Source of the DNA: Cyclobacteriaceae bacterium
Lineage (GTDB): Bacteria > Bacteroidota > Bacteroidia > Cytophagales > Cyclobacteriaceae
NCBI GenBank assembly: GCA_028278225.1
Contig: JANQEU010000084.1
Span: 61,824-125,823 of the forward strand
Length of the DNA: 64,000 bases
Direction of reading: 5' to 3'
Shown here: positions 45,788 through 55,608 of the stretch, one piece after another
How the letters are laid out: the number at the start of each line of letters is the position of its first letter
Numbering within the stretch: the first letter of the stretch is position 1
The notes under the pieces: model-generated
Told to the model about the DNA's origin: nothing
Seen by the model: only the letters and a program-made list of their open reading frames with translations
The model's database searches: none
Translations under genes and position numbers: made by a program

Positions 45788-46924
45788 ATGGGGAAACAGG
45801 ACAAAGCAAAATCGAAACTGGTTTATATTGATAATCTCCGGATATTTTTAATTAGCCTGGTTGTTCTTCACCACCTTTCCATTACGTATGGGGCTCCCGG
45901 CGGTTGGTTTTACAATGAATCCGAGGCGGGTTTTCCCGAAATCATCCCACTCTCAATGTTCGTTGCCACCAACCAGGCATTTTTCATGGGTATGTTCTTC
46001 TTTATATCTGCTTATTTTGTCATTCCCTCACTGCAGAGAAAAGGTGTAGGCAGGTTTGCGAAAGATCGCCTGATCAGATTGGGAATTCCGACATTATTCT
46101 TCTTTTTTATATTATTCCCGTTGACTGTATATGTTCGCAACAAGTTCATTTTTGAGGAACAAATTTCCTATTTGGACTATGTATTTCGATACGGGGTATT
46201 TGGTTTCGGACCCATGTGGTTCGTCGAGGCGCTATTAATTTTTACCTTGGCCTATTTGCTTTGGAGGGTTTTACCTAAGCGCAAGGTCAGGGTAGGTTCC
46301 GGTTCTTTACCTGGAACGAAAACCATTCTTTTGCTTGCAACTTTGATCGGGTTGGGCCAGTTCATTATCCGTATTTGGCTTCCGGTAGGGTGGTCGATGC
46401 CCTTTACCAACTTTCAATTTCCACATTTTCTTCAGTACATCTTTCTTTTTTCACTGGGGACTGTAGCGTATAATCGCAATTGGCTGGATCAAATAGACGG
46501 AAAAAAAGGATGGCGGTGGTTCGCACTTGTTCAGCTACTCATTTTTGTGGGATTTCCGGTTCTGTTTGTCACCGGCGGTGCCATGGACGGAGATGTTGAA
46601 GTATTTATGGGAGGAGTGACCTGGCAAAGCCTGACTTACGCTATCTGGGAACAGTTGGTAGGTTTCGGTCTGATCCTTTCTTTACTCGGGATCTTTAAAT
46701 TCTACTTTAATAGACAGGGGTCTTTTGCGAAGAAGCTTTCGTCCAGCGCATACGGAGTTTACGTATTTCATTCACCGATTTTGGTGGTCATTAGTTTTGC
46801 CTTCCTTGATTTCGGGGTCCCTCAGTTTTGGAAGTTTGTTGTGCTGGCGCCTGTTGCTTTGGTCGTGTGTTTTGCCACCGGACATCTCATTAAGCGTATT
46901 CCTGTGGCTAAAAGCATATTCTGA
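45788..46924 (+). CDS. Acyltransferase family 3 membrane protein (OafA/NodX-like)
   Basis: 378 residues with about ten hydrophobic helices. The family-3 start YIDNLRIFLISLVVLHHLSI contains the conserved His-His/Arg set, and GPMWFVEALLIFTLAYLLW is the central motif. These enzymes transfer acyl groups (acetyl, succinyl) to sugars or lipids at the inner membrane, for example O-antigen. No sugar-synthesis genes flank it, so the acceptor is unknown. The 268-base gap before rny shows nothing. Confidence 0.9.
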   Translation: MGKQDKAKSKLVYIDNLRIFLISLVVLHHLSITYGAPGGWFYNESEAGFPEIIPLSMFVATNQAFFMGMFFFISAYFVIPSLQRKGVGRFAKDRLIRLGIPTLFFFFILFPLTVYVRNKFIFEEQISYLDYVFRYGVFGFGPMWFVEALLIFTLAYLLWRVLPKRKVRVGSGSLPGTKTILLLATLIGLGQFIIRIWLPVGWSMPFTNFQFPHFLQYIFLFSLGTVAYNRNWLDQIDGKKGWRWFALVQLLIFVGFPVLFVTGGAMDGDVEVFMGGVTWQSLTYAIWEQLVGFGLILSLLGIFKFYFNRQGSFAKKLSSSAYGVYVFHSPILVVISFAFLDFGVPQFWKFVVLAPVALVVCFATGHLIKRIPVAKSIF

Positions 46925-47192
46925 GGCGGTAAGAATCATGGAGCCTGGTCTGAAAGAGACTTTCTTTACAAAATCAGAAAAGCACAGGAAATATATCCTC
47001 AATACAGTGAGATACCCTGTATCACCCTTACGCAATACCTTCCCGGAAGCTCACGGGAATGACACATTATAATTTCATTGCATTTCATCAATGTGTAAAA
47101 AATTCCGCAATGGCGCTCCTGTTGGTTCTTTTGACCGTTCTTATCCCGAGTTCAGGTTAAGTAAGTAAATTGGACCTGATTCAGTCTAAACC

Positions 47193-48755
47193 TTATTTTG
47201 CAAATGCAATAGCTCTTGTCTCTCTGATCACCGTAACCTTGATCTGTCCCGGATACTGCATATCCTTCTCGATTTTCTGAGAAATGTTAAAGGACAGATC
47301 ACCAGCCTGCTGATCGGAAATATTTTCAGCATCCACGAGTACCCTGAGTTCACGCCCTGCCTGAATAGCATAGCACTTATGAACACCCTCAAAACCGAGG
47401 GCCAGCGCTTCCAGGTCTTTAAGACGCTTCAGGTAAGACTCCATTACCTCTCTGCGTGCGCCGGGGCGACTACCTGAAATTGCATCGCAGGCCTGAACAA
47501 TTGGTGATATCAGGGAAGTCATTTCAATCTCGTCATGGTGAGCGCCGATCGCATTGCATACATCGGGGTGTTCCTTGTGCTTTTTGGCCAGCTCCATTCC
47601 CAGTATAGCATGCGGTGTTTCCGGTTCTTCCGGCCAGACTTTTCCAATATCATGAAGCAAACCTGCTCGTTTTGCCTGTTTTGCATTTAGTCCCAATTCC
47701 GCGGCCAGTGTCGCACTGAGTTTGGCCACTTCACGTGAATGCTGGAGAAGGTTCTGTCCGTAAGATGATCTGAACCTCATCCTGCCGACCATCTTGATCA
47801 GTTCGGGGTTCAACCCATGTATACCCAGGTCGATAACTGTTCTTTCCCCTATTTCAACGATCTCTTCCTCTATGTTCCTGGAGGTTTTAGCCACGATCTC
47901 TTCGATTCTTGCCGGGTGGATCCTGCCGTCTTGCACCAGTCGGTGCAAGGCCAGCCTGGCAACCTCCCTGCGGACGGGATCATATCCGGAAATAATGATG
48001 GCCTCCGGTGTGTCATCCACAATGATCTCCACGCCCGTTGCGGCTTCCAATGTCCTGATATTTCTCCCTTCGCGGCCGATGATCTTACCTTTGATTTCAT
48101 CACTTTCCAGGTTGAAAACTGAGACGCAGTTTTCAATAGCGTGCTCGGTTGCCGTACGCTGGATCGTTTCGATGACAACTTTTTTAGCTTCCTTTGTCGC
48201 CGTCATTTTCGCTTCCTCCATGATCTCTTTGATGTGGGCGGAAGCATCGGTCCGGGCTTCATCTTTTAGTGTTTCCACCAATTGACGTTTGGCTTCATCC
48301 TCGGTCAGATTTGAGACTTTTTCCAGGATCGCCACCTGCTGCTTTTTGAGTTTCTCAAACTCCTCCTGCTTTTTCCTCGCTATTTCAAGCTGCGCGGAGA
48401 GGTTTTCTTTCATCGATTCCAGTTCCGCTTCAGCACGTTTATTCTGCTCTATTTGTTTGGAGATGGTAGACTCCCGCTGTTTTAATTTGTTTTCATTTGT
48501 TATGATCTGACTCTTCTTGCGATTGGCTTCTTCTTCGAAATCTGTTTTAAGTTTCAGGTAAGTTTCCTTAGCCTCCAGAATTTTGTCTTTCTTAATGCTT
48601 TCAGCAGATATTTCTGCGTCTTTCAGAATGAGTTTTTTCTCCTCTTCTGCTTCGTGGATCTTCTTGCGGATCAATCGTTTCATAACAACCCGATCGGCCA
48701 AGAATCCGAGGATTAAGCCCCCGAGTCCAATGAAAATGGGATAAAAGGTTTCCAT
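47193..48755 (-). CDS. rny: Ribonuclease Y
   Basis: 520 residues. N-terminal membrane anchor ([20 protein letters not shown]), a long charged coiled coil (~30-200), a KH RNA-binding domain ([15 protein letters not shown]) and an HD hydrolase domain with [12 protein letters not shown] and IGAHHDE. Endoribonuclease that starts mRNA decay at the membrane. Full length. Upstream are zapA, a coiled-coil protein and pheT in the same direction, the usual Bacteroidota order. Confidence 0.97.
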   Translation of the reverse strand: METFYPIFIGLGGLILGFLADRVVMKRLIRKKIHEAEEEKKLILKDAEISAESIKKDKILEAKETYLKLKTDFEEEANRKKSQIITNENKLKQRESTISKQIEQNKRAEAELESMKENLSAQLEIARKKQEEFEKLKKQQVAILEKVSNLTEDEAKRQLVETLKDEARTDASAHIKEIMEEAKMTATKEAKKVVIETIQRTATEHAIENCVSVFNLESDEIKGKIIGREGRNIRTLEAATGVEIIVDDTPEAIIISGYDPVRREVARLALHRLVQDGRIHPARIEEIVAKTSRNIEEEIVEIGERTVIDLGIHGLNPELIKMVGRMRFRSSYGQNLLQHSREVAKLSATLAAELGLNAKQAKRAGLLHDIGKVWPEEPETPHAILGMELAKKHKEHPDVCNAIGAHHDEIEMTSLISPIVQACDAISGSRPGARREVMESYLKRLKDLEALALGFEGVHKCYAIQAGRELRVLVDAENISDQQAGDLSFNISQKIEKDMQYPGQIKVTVIRETRAIAFAK

Positions 48756-48822
48756 GTCAATATATATTTATAATTGACATGACTGCCAGGATGATGTGGA
48801 TGATTAAAGCTTAGTCAACAAA

Positions 48823-49107
48823 CTAAAGTGATTCGGAAATAAGTTGGTTGATGTTTTGGATCTGTTGCAGGCTGCTCTCATCTGTCGTTATCATCGTTTC
48901 CTCTCCCTTCATTTTTTCCACCTGACAATCGAATGCAACCATCGCCAGCAAATCTTGATTATCTTCGATCCCAAATCTGTCCCTGTAGGATTTCATTTTT
49001 TCATTTAGGATTTTTCCAGCTCTTCGTATCCGCTCCTCGTCCTCCGGCTTAACCTTCATCGGATACTCTCTATTCCCTATTTTTAGTTTTATGGATAGTT
49101 CCGTCAT
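48823..49107 (-). CDS. zapA: Cell-division protein ZapA
   Basis: 94 residues from ATG 49107 (MTELSIKLKIGNREYPMKV); the frame reaches 49125, but that start would overlap the preceding gene. The ZapA domain has IKIGxREYPMKV followed by helix ERIRRAGKILNEKMKSY and a C-terminal coiled coil. It bundles FtsZ filaments at mid-cell. Follows the ZapB-like gene by 7 bases. Confidence 0.92.
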   Translation of the reverse strand: MTELSIKLKIGNREYPMKVKPEDEERIRRAGKILNEKMKSYRDRFGIEDNQDLLAMVAFDCQVEKMKGEETMITTDESSLQQIQNINQLISESL

Positions 49108-49114
49108 TTGGGTT

Positions 49115-49414
49115 TCAAACTTCACTCAAATGAGCGATACATTTATCTATCTCTTTAATATATTGATCTAACACTTCTTTCAATTCTGTCGGATCCTCTC
49201 CTCCGGCCGCCATGTTATTTACAATTTTACTAATTTTAAATTTATTTTGAAAGCTGGTCAATTCCCCCTCTTTCGTTTCAATTTTCTGCTTTAACCTTTC
49301 ATTTTCAGACCTGTAATTGCCTAAATCGTCCTTCATCCTTTGATGCTCGGAAAGTAACAATTTGATTTTTCTTTCAAGGGTGGTTATCTCATGTTTTAGG
49401 CGGTTGTCTGACAT
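49115..49414 (-). CDS. Short coiled-coil protein, ZapB-like
   Basis: 99 residues, mostly heptad-repeat helix (LERKIKLLLSEHQRMKDDLG, SENERLKQKIETKEGEL) with a short tail. It sits between pheT and zapA in many Bacteroidota and is plausibly a partner of ZapA in the divisome, in the manner of ZapB; this is by position, not by sequence. One base after the pheT stop. Confidence 0.75.
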   Translation of the reverse strand: MSDNRLKHEITTLERKIKLLLSEHQRMKDDLGNYRSENERLKQKIETKEGELTSFQNKFKISKIVNNMAAGGEDPTELKEVLDQYIKEIDKCIAHLSEV

Positions 49415-49415
49415 T

Positions 49416-51830
49416 TTACTTTCTTATAATTGCGCTAAGTTCCGTTTCAAATTTACCCATTAAATTTCTCATAACTTTATCAATTTGCTTGTCGGTCATC
49501 GTGCGCTCCCGATCCTGCAAATAGAAGGCTATTGCGTATGCTTTCTTGCCTGCTTCTATCCGGTCTCCTTCGTAAATGCTGAAAACATTCATCCTATTTA
49601 ATAATTTTTTTTCGGAGTTAAAAGAAATTTCTTCAATCTCCTTGTAAGAAATATTCTGATCCAGCACTAATGACAGGTCACGACGAACTTCCGGATATTT
49701 TGGTAAATCACGGAACATAAAATTTCTTGACCCGTTATCGAGGATTTGATCCCACTCAAATTCGGCGTAAAAGACATCCTGGGTCATGTTAAAATAACTG
49801 GCGATTTCGGTTTTCAACTTACCGAATGATGCAATCAGCATTTTATTGATTTTTATTTCCAATCCATATTCAAAGTGACTGCTATCCTTTATCTCGCTAA
49901 TCTCATACTTTGGAATCCCGACCTTTCTCAACAGGTCGTAGCAACTACCGGATAGGTGCTGAAATGAGATGCTCACCGGATCAGTCATCCATGATTCTTC
50001 AGATTCATTACCTGTCAGATAAAGGCACATTTTAGCCGTTTCGGTGTATTCGTCACCCAAATGGGAATAAGACTGACAGAACTCAAAAAATCGCAGGTTG
50101 TTCTTTTTGCGATTGAGATTATAAACCACAGACTCAAGACCTGTATAAACGGGTGATGGTTTTAAGATACCGAGGTCTTCACTGGATTTGTTCAGGAGCT
50201 CTATGATATGACCTTTTCCAAGTGACAGATCGTTTTCATACTTAAGATTTGTAATGGAATTTGTAAGGATCTCCCGGAACCCTTTGCCAGCCAGGTAATA
50301 AGAAAGTTCCTCCTGCAGTTTGTAGGGCTCTACTTCCTGAAATTCCGCTAAATAACCTGTGGAAAACGATTCATCAATATCGATGTTGTTGATTCCATGG
50401 ATTCGAAGGACTTCCTCGACCAGATCTGCCTCCCGTGTAACTTCACTTCGATATGCAGGTACAATGGCGGTAAAGTTCTCCTTTGAAATGTCTTCACATT
50501 GTATATCCAGTTCGCCGAGGATTTCAACGATCTCTTTGTGGGGCAGCTTCTTACCTATCAGCCGGTCGAAGGTATTGAATTTTGTGGGTATCCTTGCAGG
50601 CTCCACTTTTTCCGGATACACATCAATGATTTCAGAAGCTACATATCCTCCCGCCAATTCAAGTATCAGCTTAGTGGCAAACTTCAATGCATATGCTGTC
50701 ATTTCCGGGTCGGTACCTCTTTCAAACCTGAAGGAAGCGTCGGTGTTCAGTCCATGCCGCAGAGCAGTTGCCCGAATGTAATCCTGGGAGAAGCAGGCAC
50801 TCTCCAGGAAAATGTTTTTAGTAGTTTCTTTCACGCCTGATTTGATGCCACCAAATACGCCGGCAATGCACATTCCGTTGGATTGTCCGTCACAGATCAT
50901 TAGGTCCTCTTCGTGAAGTTCCCTTTTGACATCATCCAGTGTGGTGAACAACGACCCTGATGGAAGGGTTTTTACAATTACCTCTCCACCGGTGATTTCA
51001 TCTGCATCAAAGGCGTGAAGAGGTTGCCCTAATCCATGAAGGGTGTAGTTGGTGATATCAACAATATTACTGATGGGTTCCAGACCGATTGATCTCAATC
51101 TCCACTGAAGCCACTCCGGCGATGGTCCGATTTTTATGTCTCTGATGGTGACCCCGGTATATCTCGGACATGCGTCAGTGTTTTCTACAGTCACCTTTAC
51201 CGGGTGTTCTTCTTTTATCTTGAATTCCCCTGTTTCAGGCATTGTAATGGATCTGCGATAAAACGCTTTCAGGTCACGTGCCGATCCCAGGTGAGAAGCT
51301 GCATCTCCGCGATTTGGGGTCAAACCTATTTCAAAGACGTAATCATTTTCAATTTCAAATAAATCCGCTACCGGACTTCCATTTGGCTTATCGGTGTCCA
51401 AAACAATAACCCCCTCATGGGCAGTACCTAATCCGATCTCGTCCTCAGCACAGATCATGCCTTCGGAAACTTCTCCTCTTATTTTGGCCTTCCTGATCTT
51501 AAAAGGCTCTCCATTGGTGGGATAGATGGTAGTATCCACCGGTGCAACTACAACTTTTTGTCCCTTCGCCACATTCGGTGCACCGCAAACAATATCGAGG
51601 AGATCCTCTCCCCCGGTATCAACTTTCGTTATTTTCAGTTTGTCCGCATTCGGATGCTGGTTGCACTCGATAACTTCTCCCACTACTAATCCATTAAGTC
51701 CGCCTTTGACTTTCTCAACTTTCTCAAGGCCTTCGACTTCAAGCCCGGTCTGGGTAAGTACCTCCGACAATTCTTCCGGGGATTCACTTATTTCAATAAA
51801 ATCCTGTAACCAATTGTACGATATCTTCAT
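49416..51830 (-). CDS. pheT: Phenylalanine-tRNA ligase, beta subunit
   Basis: 804 residues, full length. An EMAP/OB-type tRNA-binding domain is at ~40-150 (LVVGEVIECNQHPNADKLKI), B3/B4 editing domain at ~210-400 (GVTIRDIKIG, LESACFSQDYIRATALRHGL), B5 at ~410-480, class II-like core, and the C-terminal FDX-ACB anticodon domain (FRDLPKYPEVRRDLSLV). Pairs with PheS (not here) to charge tRNA-Phe and hydrolyse mischarged Tyr. First gene of the pheT-zapA group. Confidence 0.97.
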   Translation of the reverse strand: MKISYNWLQDFIEISESPEELSEVLTQTGLEVEGLEKVEKVKGGLNGLVVGEVIECNQHPNADKLKITKVDTGGEDLLDIVCGAPNVAKGQKVVVAPVDTTIYPTNGEPFKIRKAKIRGEVSEGMICAEDEIGLGTAHEGVIVLDTDKPNGSPVADLFEIENDYVFEIGLTPNRGDAASHLGSARDLKAFYRRSITMPETGEFKIKEEHPVKVTVENTDACPRYTGVTIRDIKIGPSPEWLQWRLRSIGLEPISNIVDITNYTLHGLGQPLHAFDADEITGGEVIVKTLPSGSLFTTLDDVKRELHEEDLMICDGQSNGMCIAGVFGGIKSGVKETTKNIFLESACFSQDYIRATALRHGLNTDASFRFERGTDPEMTAYALKFATKLILELAGGYVASEIIDVYPEKVEPARIPTKFNTFDRLIGKKLPHKEIVEILGELDIQCEDISKENFTAIVPAYRSEVTREADLVEEVLRIHGINNIDIDESFSTGYLAEFQEVEPYKLQEELSYYLAGKGFREILTNSITNLKYENDLSLGKGHIIELLNKSSEDLGILKPSPVYTGLESVVYNLNRKKNNLRFFEFCQSYSHLGDEYTETAKMCLYLTGNESEESWMTDPVSISFQHLSGSCYDLLRKVGIPKYEISEIKDSSHFEYGLEIKINKMLIASFGKLKTEIASYFNMTQDVFYAEFEWDQILDNGSRNFMFRDLPKYPEVRRDLSLVLDQNISYKEIEEISFNSEKKLLNRMNVFSIYEGDRIEAGKKAYAIAFYLQDRERTMTDKQIDKVMRNLMGKFETELSAIIRK

Positions 51831-51888
51831 TTAAAAACCTGCGAATAGGGATTAGTCGGCAAAAATATACAGTGTAAAAGAAAGCTGA

Positions 51889-52500
51889 TCAGATATCCCT
51901 GCTAAAATCTTTTTCACCTGCTTCAATGCCCACGGGAAGGATGTTTTCCGCGGGTGGCAGGGGACATGTATAGCCATCAACATAGGCACAATAAGGATTG
52001 TAGGCAAGGTTAAAGTCCAGTGTTACTCTATTGGACTTCCCTAATTTGATATCAAGGTATCGACCACCTCCATATGTGGTAATTCCACTGGTTTCATCCG
52101 CAAACCCACAGAATAGAATATCAACTGAAGCAAATCCTATCGGTTTGAGGACAAGAAGCTTTAAAGACTGACCCTTCAATGAAAATGATAACCAAGCATA
52201 TTTCAGGTAGGACTCATCCTTTCCTTCGCTATTTTGGATGATAATGACTTCCCTTTTCTCAATTCTCTGAACTTTGGCGTCAACCCTGTAGGCATCATCG
52301 ATCGGGAAATAGGAGGGTTCCTTATATTCTTTGTCGTATTGTTTGAAAGGCGATTGATCGCTAAACTCCAGAAATCGTTTACGGGCATCAATCTGTTCCT
52401 CTATCGCAGCAATGTATTCGTCATTTGTGGAATCATTTGAAAGTGAGAAATACATGATGACAATTGCGGCAGGGATGGACACCCACAGAAGTTTTCTCAT
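51889..52500 (-). CDS. DUF1684-family exported or membrane-anchored protein
   Basis: 203 residues with an N-terminal hydrophobic anchor (LLWVSIPAAIVIMYFS). The DUF1684 signature GGGRYLDIKLGKSNRVTLDFN then AYNPYCAYVDGYTCPLPPAEN and AGEKDF is complete. Members are often linked to iron or metal uptake, but no function is proven. It starts 2 bases after radC and is probably cotranscribed with it. Confidence 0.9.
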   Translation of the reverse strand: MRKLLWVSIPAAIVIMYFSLSNDSTNDEYIAAIEEQIDARKRFLEFSDQSPFKQYDKEYKEPSYFPIDDAYRVDAKVQRIEKREVIIIQNSEGKDESYLKYAWLSFSLKGQSLKLLVLKPIGFASVDILFCGFADETSGITTYGGGRYLDIKLGKSNRVTLDFNLAYNPYCAYVDGYTCPLPPAENILPVGIEAGEKDFSRDI

Positions 52501-52502
52501 GA

Positions 52503-53204
52503 CTACAAAAGCGACTTGTCTGCAAAACTATAATAAGTTTCATTGCAGAATATGATATGATCAAGAACAGGAATATCCAATAGCTCGCCGGCACCTTTGA
52601 TTTTCCTGGTAAGGTTCATGTCCGTTTGACTTGGTCTTGGATTACCACTTGGGTGATTGTGGATCAACAGGACGGAACTGGCTAACTCGTCAAGGGCATG
52701 CTTGAATATTATTTTCGGATCAACGACCGTTCCGGAGACCCCGCCTTTTGAAATCTGTATTTTCTTGATTACTTCATTGTTTCTCTTCAGAAGCAATAGC
52801 CAAAACTCCTCATGGGGCTGATCCAGTAACTCCGGTCTCATGTAGTCAAATGCATCCTGGCTTGATTTTATTTTAAAGGCTTTTACCGGTTCATGGTCTT
52901 TTCTTCTCCTTCCGAGTTCAAGAGCGCTTACAATGGTGATGGCTTTAGCCTCACCGATCCCTTTAAACTTTTGAAGGTCTTTTACAGATAACCTGGCCAG
53001 TTTACTAAGATTGTTATTCTGAGATTGGAGAATTTGTTTGGCCAGTTCAACAGCGGAGATCGTCCTGGTCCCGGACCTAAGGAGGACAGCGATCAGTTCC
53101 GATTCGGAGAGTGAAGATTTACCCTTAAGCAGTAACTTTTCCCTTGGACGGTCTTCCTTTGCCCACTTTTTGATTGACAGGTTATAGCGAGTTGATTTTC
53201 CCAT
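52503..53204 (-). CDS. radC: RadC/JAB-domain DNA repair-type protein
   Basis: 233 residues from ATG 53204 (the TTG at 53210 adds two). N-terminal HhH-like region (LKGKSSLSESELIAVLLRSG, FKGIGEAKAITIVSALEL) and a JAB1/MPN-type C-terminal domain with the metal motif LLIHNHPSGNPRPSQTD. RadC was once linked to repair; now it is seen mostly as a conserved JAB nuclease-like protein of uncertain role. Downstream is DUF1684; upstream is the rpsT terminator. Confidence 0.94.
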   Translation of the reverse strand: MGKSTRYNLSIKKWAKEDRPREKLLLKGKSSLSESELIAVLLRSGTRTISAVELAKQILQSQNNNLSKLARLSVKDLQKFKGIGEAKAITIVSALELGRRRKDHEPVKAFKIKSSQDAFDYMRPELLDQPHEEFWLLLLKRNNEVIKKIQISKGGVSGTVVDPKIIFKHALDELASSVLLIHNHPSGNPRPSQTDMNLTRKIKGAGELLDIPVLDHIIFCNETYYSFADKSLL

Positions 53205-53230
53205 TTCCAAAAGCTCAACTCAATTATAAA

Positions 53231-53257
53231 CAAAAAACCCACTCTTTTGGAGTGGGT
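53231..53257 (-). terminator. Terminator of rpsT
   Basis: On the minus strand CCCACTC pairs with GAGTGGG around a CAAAA loop and is followed by six T. It separates rpsT from radC. Confidence 0.9.
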
Positions 53258-53280
53258 ACGGTTAAAGTCTCCTCACCATT

Positions 53281-53532
53281 TTACATGGTTGCTACTTTCC
53301 TGCTCAAACTCGATTTTAAGTTAGCAGCCTTATTTTTATGGATAACGTTCTTCTTGGCAAGCTTATCAAGCATGCCCGTAACCTGTTTCAACAGGTTCTC
53401 GGCTTCTTTCTTATCCGTACTTTCCCTTAGCCTCTTTATGAAGGTCCTGGTGGTCTTGTGCTGGTAGCGATTTCTTAATCTTTTCGTTTCGCTTGACCTG
53501 ATTCTTTTTAAAGCTGACTTATGATTTGCCAT
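53281..53532 (-). CDS. rpsT: 30S ribosomal protein S20
   Basis: 83 residues, very basic ([20 protein letters not shown]), a helical bundle typical of S20, which binds 16S rRNA early in assembly. Full length. Monocistronic with a strong terminator at 53231. Divergent from the phospholipase-like gene at 53655. Confidence 0.95.
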   Translation of the reverse strand: MANHKSALKRIRSSETKRLRNRYQHKTTRTFIKRLRESTDKKEAENLLKQVTGMLDKLAKKNVIHKNKAANLKSSLSRKVATM

Positions 53533-53654
53533 GTTTAAATATCCTGTTCTGAATAAAGGTCTGCAAAGATAGAAGTAATCTTAGTAAATCAAAAAGAAAT
53601 GTAGGGCAGTGTATGATAAAGGGCTGGTAAAGTTTGAATGTGTAAATTGGGCGA

Positions 53655-54626
53655 ATGAACCGCTATTTTCTATGTTGCTTGCTATTCCTTTGCATTGAAT
53701 TCAACTCCACCCCTGACTCCGGTTTTTGGGGCTTTTTTGGTCATAAAAAAATCAATCGCCTTGCAGTATTCACACTGCCCCCGGAAATGATTGGGTTTTA
53801 TAAACATCACATCAGGTACATAACTGAAAAGGCGGTTAATCCCGACATGCGCAGATATATAATCGAGGATGAGGGTCCCAGGCATTATATTGATCTGGAC
53901 GTCTATGGTGAAAATGCGCTTGATTCCTTGCCCAAATGGTGGGAGGATGCTGTGGAGAAGTACTCTGAGGACACTTTAATGGCTTACGGAATTGTTCCCT
54001 GGCATATCTATAAGATCAAAAATTACCTTACTACAGCCTTCAGGAGTCAGGATGCAGATCAGATCCTTAGGTTGTCGGCGGACCTGGGTCACTATGTTGC
54101 GGATAGCCATGTTCCCCTGCATACAACGAAGAATTATAATGGTCAGTTAACAGATCAGGTTGGGATCCATGGTTTTTGGGAGTCAAGACTCCCGGAATTG
54201 TTTTCTGACGATTACGATTTGTTTACAGGGAAGGCTTCATATGTCGAGGACCCGCAGATGAGAGCGTGGGAAGCCATATCCGCCGCTCATGCCGCCATAG
54301 ACTCGGTGTTAAGATTTGAGCAGGAGTTGACCAACAGGTTTGACGAGTCCAAAAAATATGGATTCGAGGAACGTAGTGCCCGCACGGTAAGGGTGTACTC
54401 CTATGATTTCTCAAATGCTTACCACAGAAAACTGGATGGCATGGTGGAGCGTCAGATGAAGTCCGCCATAAAGATGACGGGGGACCTTTGGTTTACCAGC
54501 TGGGTAGATGGCGGTCAGCCGGACCTTGATCCGCTGATGGGTGAGCCCCCGGCTGATACACTTAGTCCAGGCAGGGGACCTCTTTTCAGGCTAAGGAAGC
54601 ATGAGTCTGGTGAGGATATAAAATAA
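53655..54626 (+). CDS. Zinc-dependent phospholipase C / S1-P1 nuclease-type exported protein
   Basis: 323 residues. A signal peptide is followed by DSGFWGFFGHKKINRLAVFTLP, in which a Trp near the mature start and His are metal ligands. Further ligands lie in PRHYIDLD, LGHYVADSHVPLHT and GIHGFWESRLPEL, the trinuclear zinc set of the phospholipase C/P1 nuclease superfamily. It may cleave phospholipids or single-stranded nucleic acid in the periplasm. Convergent with tsf, separated by a hairpin. Confidence 0.88.
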   Translation: MNRYFLCCLLFLCIEFNSTPDSGFWGFFGHKKINRLAVFTLPPEMIGFYKHHIRYITEKAVNPDMRRYIIEDEGPRHYIDLDVYGENALDSLPKWWEDAVEKYSEDTLMAYGIVPWHIYKIKNYLTTAFRSQDADQILRLSADLGHYVADSHVPLHTTKNYNGQLTDQVGIHGFWESRLPELFSDDYDLFTGKASYVEDPQMRAWEAISAAHAAIDSVLRFEQELTNRFDESKKYGFEERSARTVRVYSYDFSNAYHRKLDGMVERQMKSAIKMTGDLWFTSWVDGGQPDLDPLMGEPPADTLSPGRGPLFRLRKHESGEDIK

Positions 54627-54654
54627 AACCCTGCCATGATTGCTGGCAGGGTTT
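54620..54654 (-). terminator. Bidirectional-looking terminator between the phospholipase-like gene and tsf
   Basis: The arm AAACCCTGCCA pairs with TGGCAGGGTTT around a 7-base loop. On the minus strand it is followed by a T-rich stretch (TTTTATTTTA), so it mainly serves the ribosomal/tsf operon. The convergent gene could use the same stem. Confidence 0.85.
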
Positions 54655-54680
54655 CACGGAAAGAAGCTTTTAATTTCAGC

Positions 54681-55511
54681 TTAACCTATTGATACCCTCT
54701 TAAACCCGGAAACTGTTAATCCCTTGGCTACACTATCCAGGTATTGTGAAATGTTCTGAGAATGGTCTTTCACAAAGGCCTGACTTAATAATGTATTTTC
54801 CTTGAAAAATTTCTGAAGTTTGCCCTGGGCAATCTTTTCAACAATATTCTCCGGTTTACCTTCCTGCAAGGCCTGTTCCTTACCTATCTCAATTTCTTTA
54901 TCAATGATAGATTGATCCACGCCATCCTTATCCACAGCCACCGGATTCATCGCAGCAATTTGCATGGCTACATCTTTACCTGCTTCGTCTACCGATGATC
55001 CGTTGGTGTTTTTCAAGGCTACCAGTACCCCAAGTTTCCTGTTTGAGTGGATATAGGGAACAACCTTTTCACCTTCCACCACCTCGTAAGCTTTGATTTC
55101 AAGCTTTTCACCTATTTTACCTGTGGCCTCAACGATTTTCTCTGCAAGCGTCAAATCCCCTGATTTCAAGTTTTTCAAAGCTTCCATATCCGCCGGACCC
55201 ATATCAAAAGCCAAATCAGTGATTTCCTGACCCAGAGAAACGAAGTCCTCATTTTTTGCTACAAAATCGGTCTCACAGGTGAATGCTACGATCACCCCTT
55301 TTGAACCGTCCTCGCTGGTCTTTGTGAACACAACACCTTCCGAGGTCTCACGGTCCGCCCTGGAGGCCGATACTTTTTGACCTTTTTTTCTTAACAATTC
55401 GATTGCCTTGTCAAAATCACCATCAGCCTCAACCAAGGCTTTTTTGCAGTCCATCATGCCTGCGCCGGTCATTTGTCTTAGCTTGTTTACTTCTTGTGCG
55501 GTTATTGCCAT
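54681..55511 (-). CDS. tsf: Translation elongation factor Ts
   Basis: 276 residues. N-terminal UBA-like helices (EVNKLRQMTGAGMMDCKKAL) and TDFVAKNEDF in the EF-Tu-binding core, with repeat half-motifs. It exchanges GDP on EF-Tu. Last gene of the rplM-rpsI-rpsB-tsf operon, 97 bases after rpsB. Confidence 0.97.
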   Translation of the reverse strand: MAITAQEVNKLRQMTGAGMMDCKKALVEADGDFDKAIELLRKKGQKVSASRADRETSEGVVFTKTSEDGSKGVIVAFTCETDFVAKNEDFVSLGQEITDLAFDMGPADMEALKNLKSGDLTLAEKIVEATGKIGEKLEIKAYEVVEGEKVVPYIHSNRKLGVLVALKNTNGSSVDEAGKDVAMQIAAMNPVAVDKDGVDQSIIDKEIEIGKEQALQEGKPENIVEKIAQGKLQKFFKENTLLSQAFVKDHSQNISQYLDSVAKGLTVSGFKRVSIG

Positions 55512-55608
55512 TTTATTTTCTTTTTATGAATTACACCTTCTTTTAAATAAAAATTGAACATCATCCTGAGATAATGTTCAATTCCTTTTATACAAGTTTT
55601 CGTTTTAC

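Noticed and set aside
46925..47192. 44-codon frame after the acyltransferase
   Set aside because: Short, no family, no promoter box, and continues from a shadow frame of the preceding gene.
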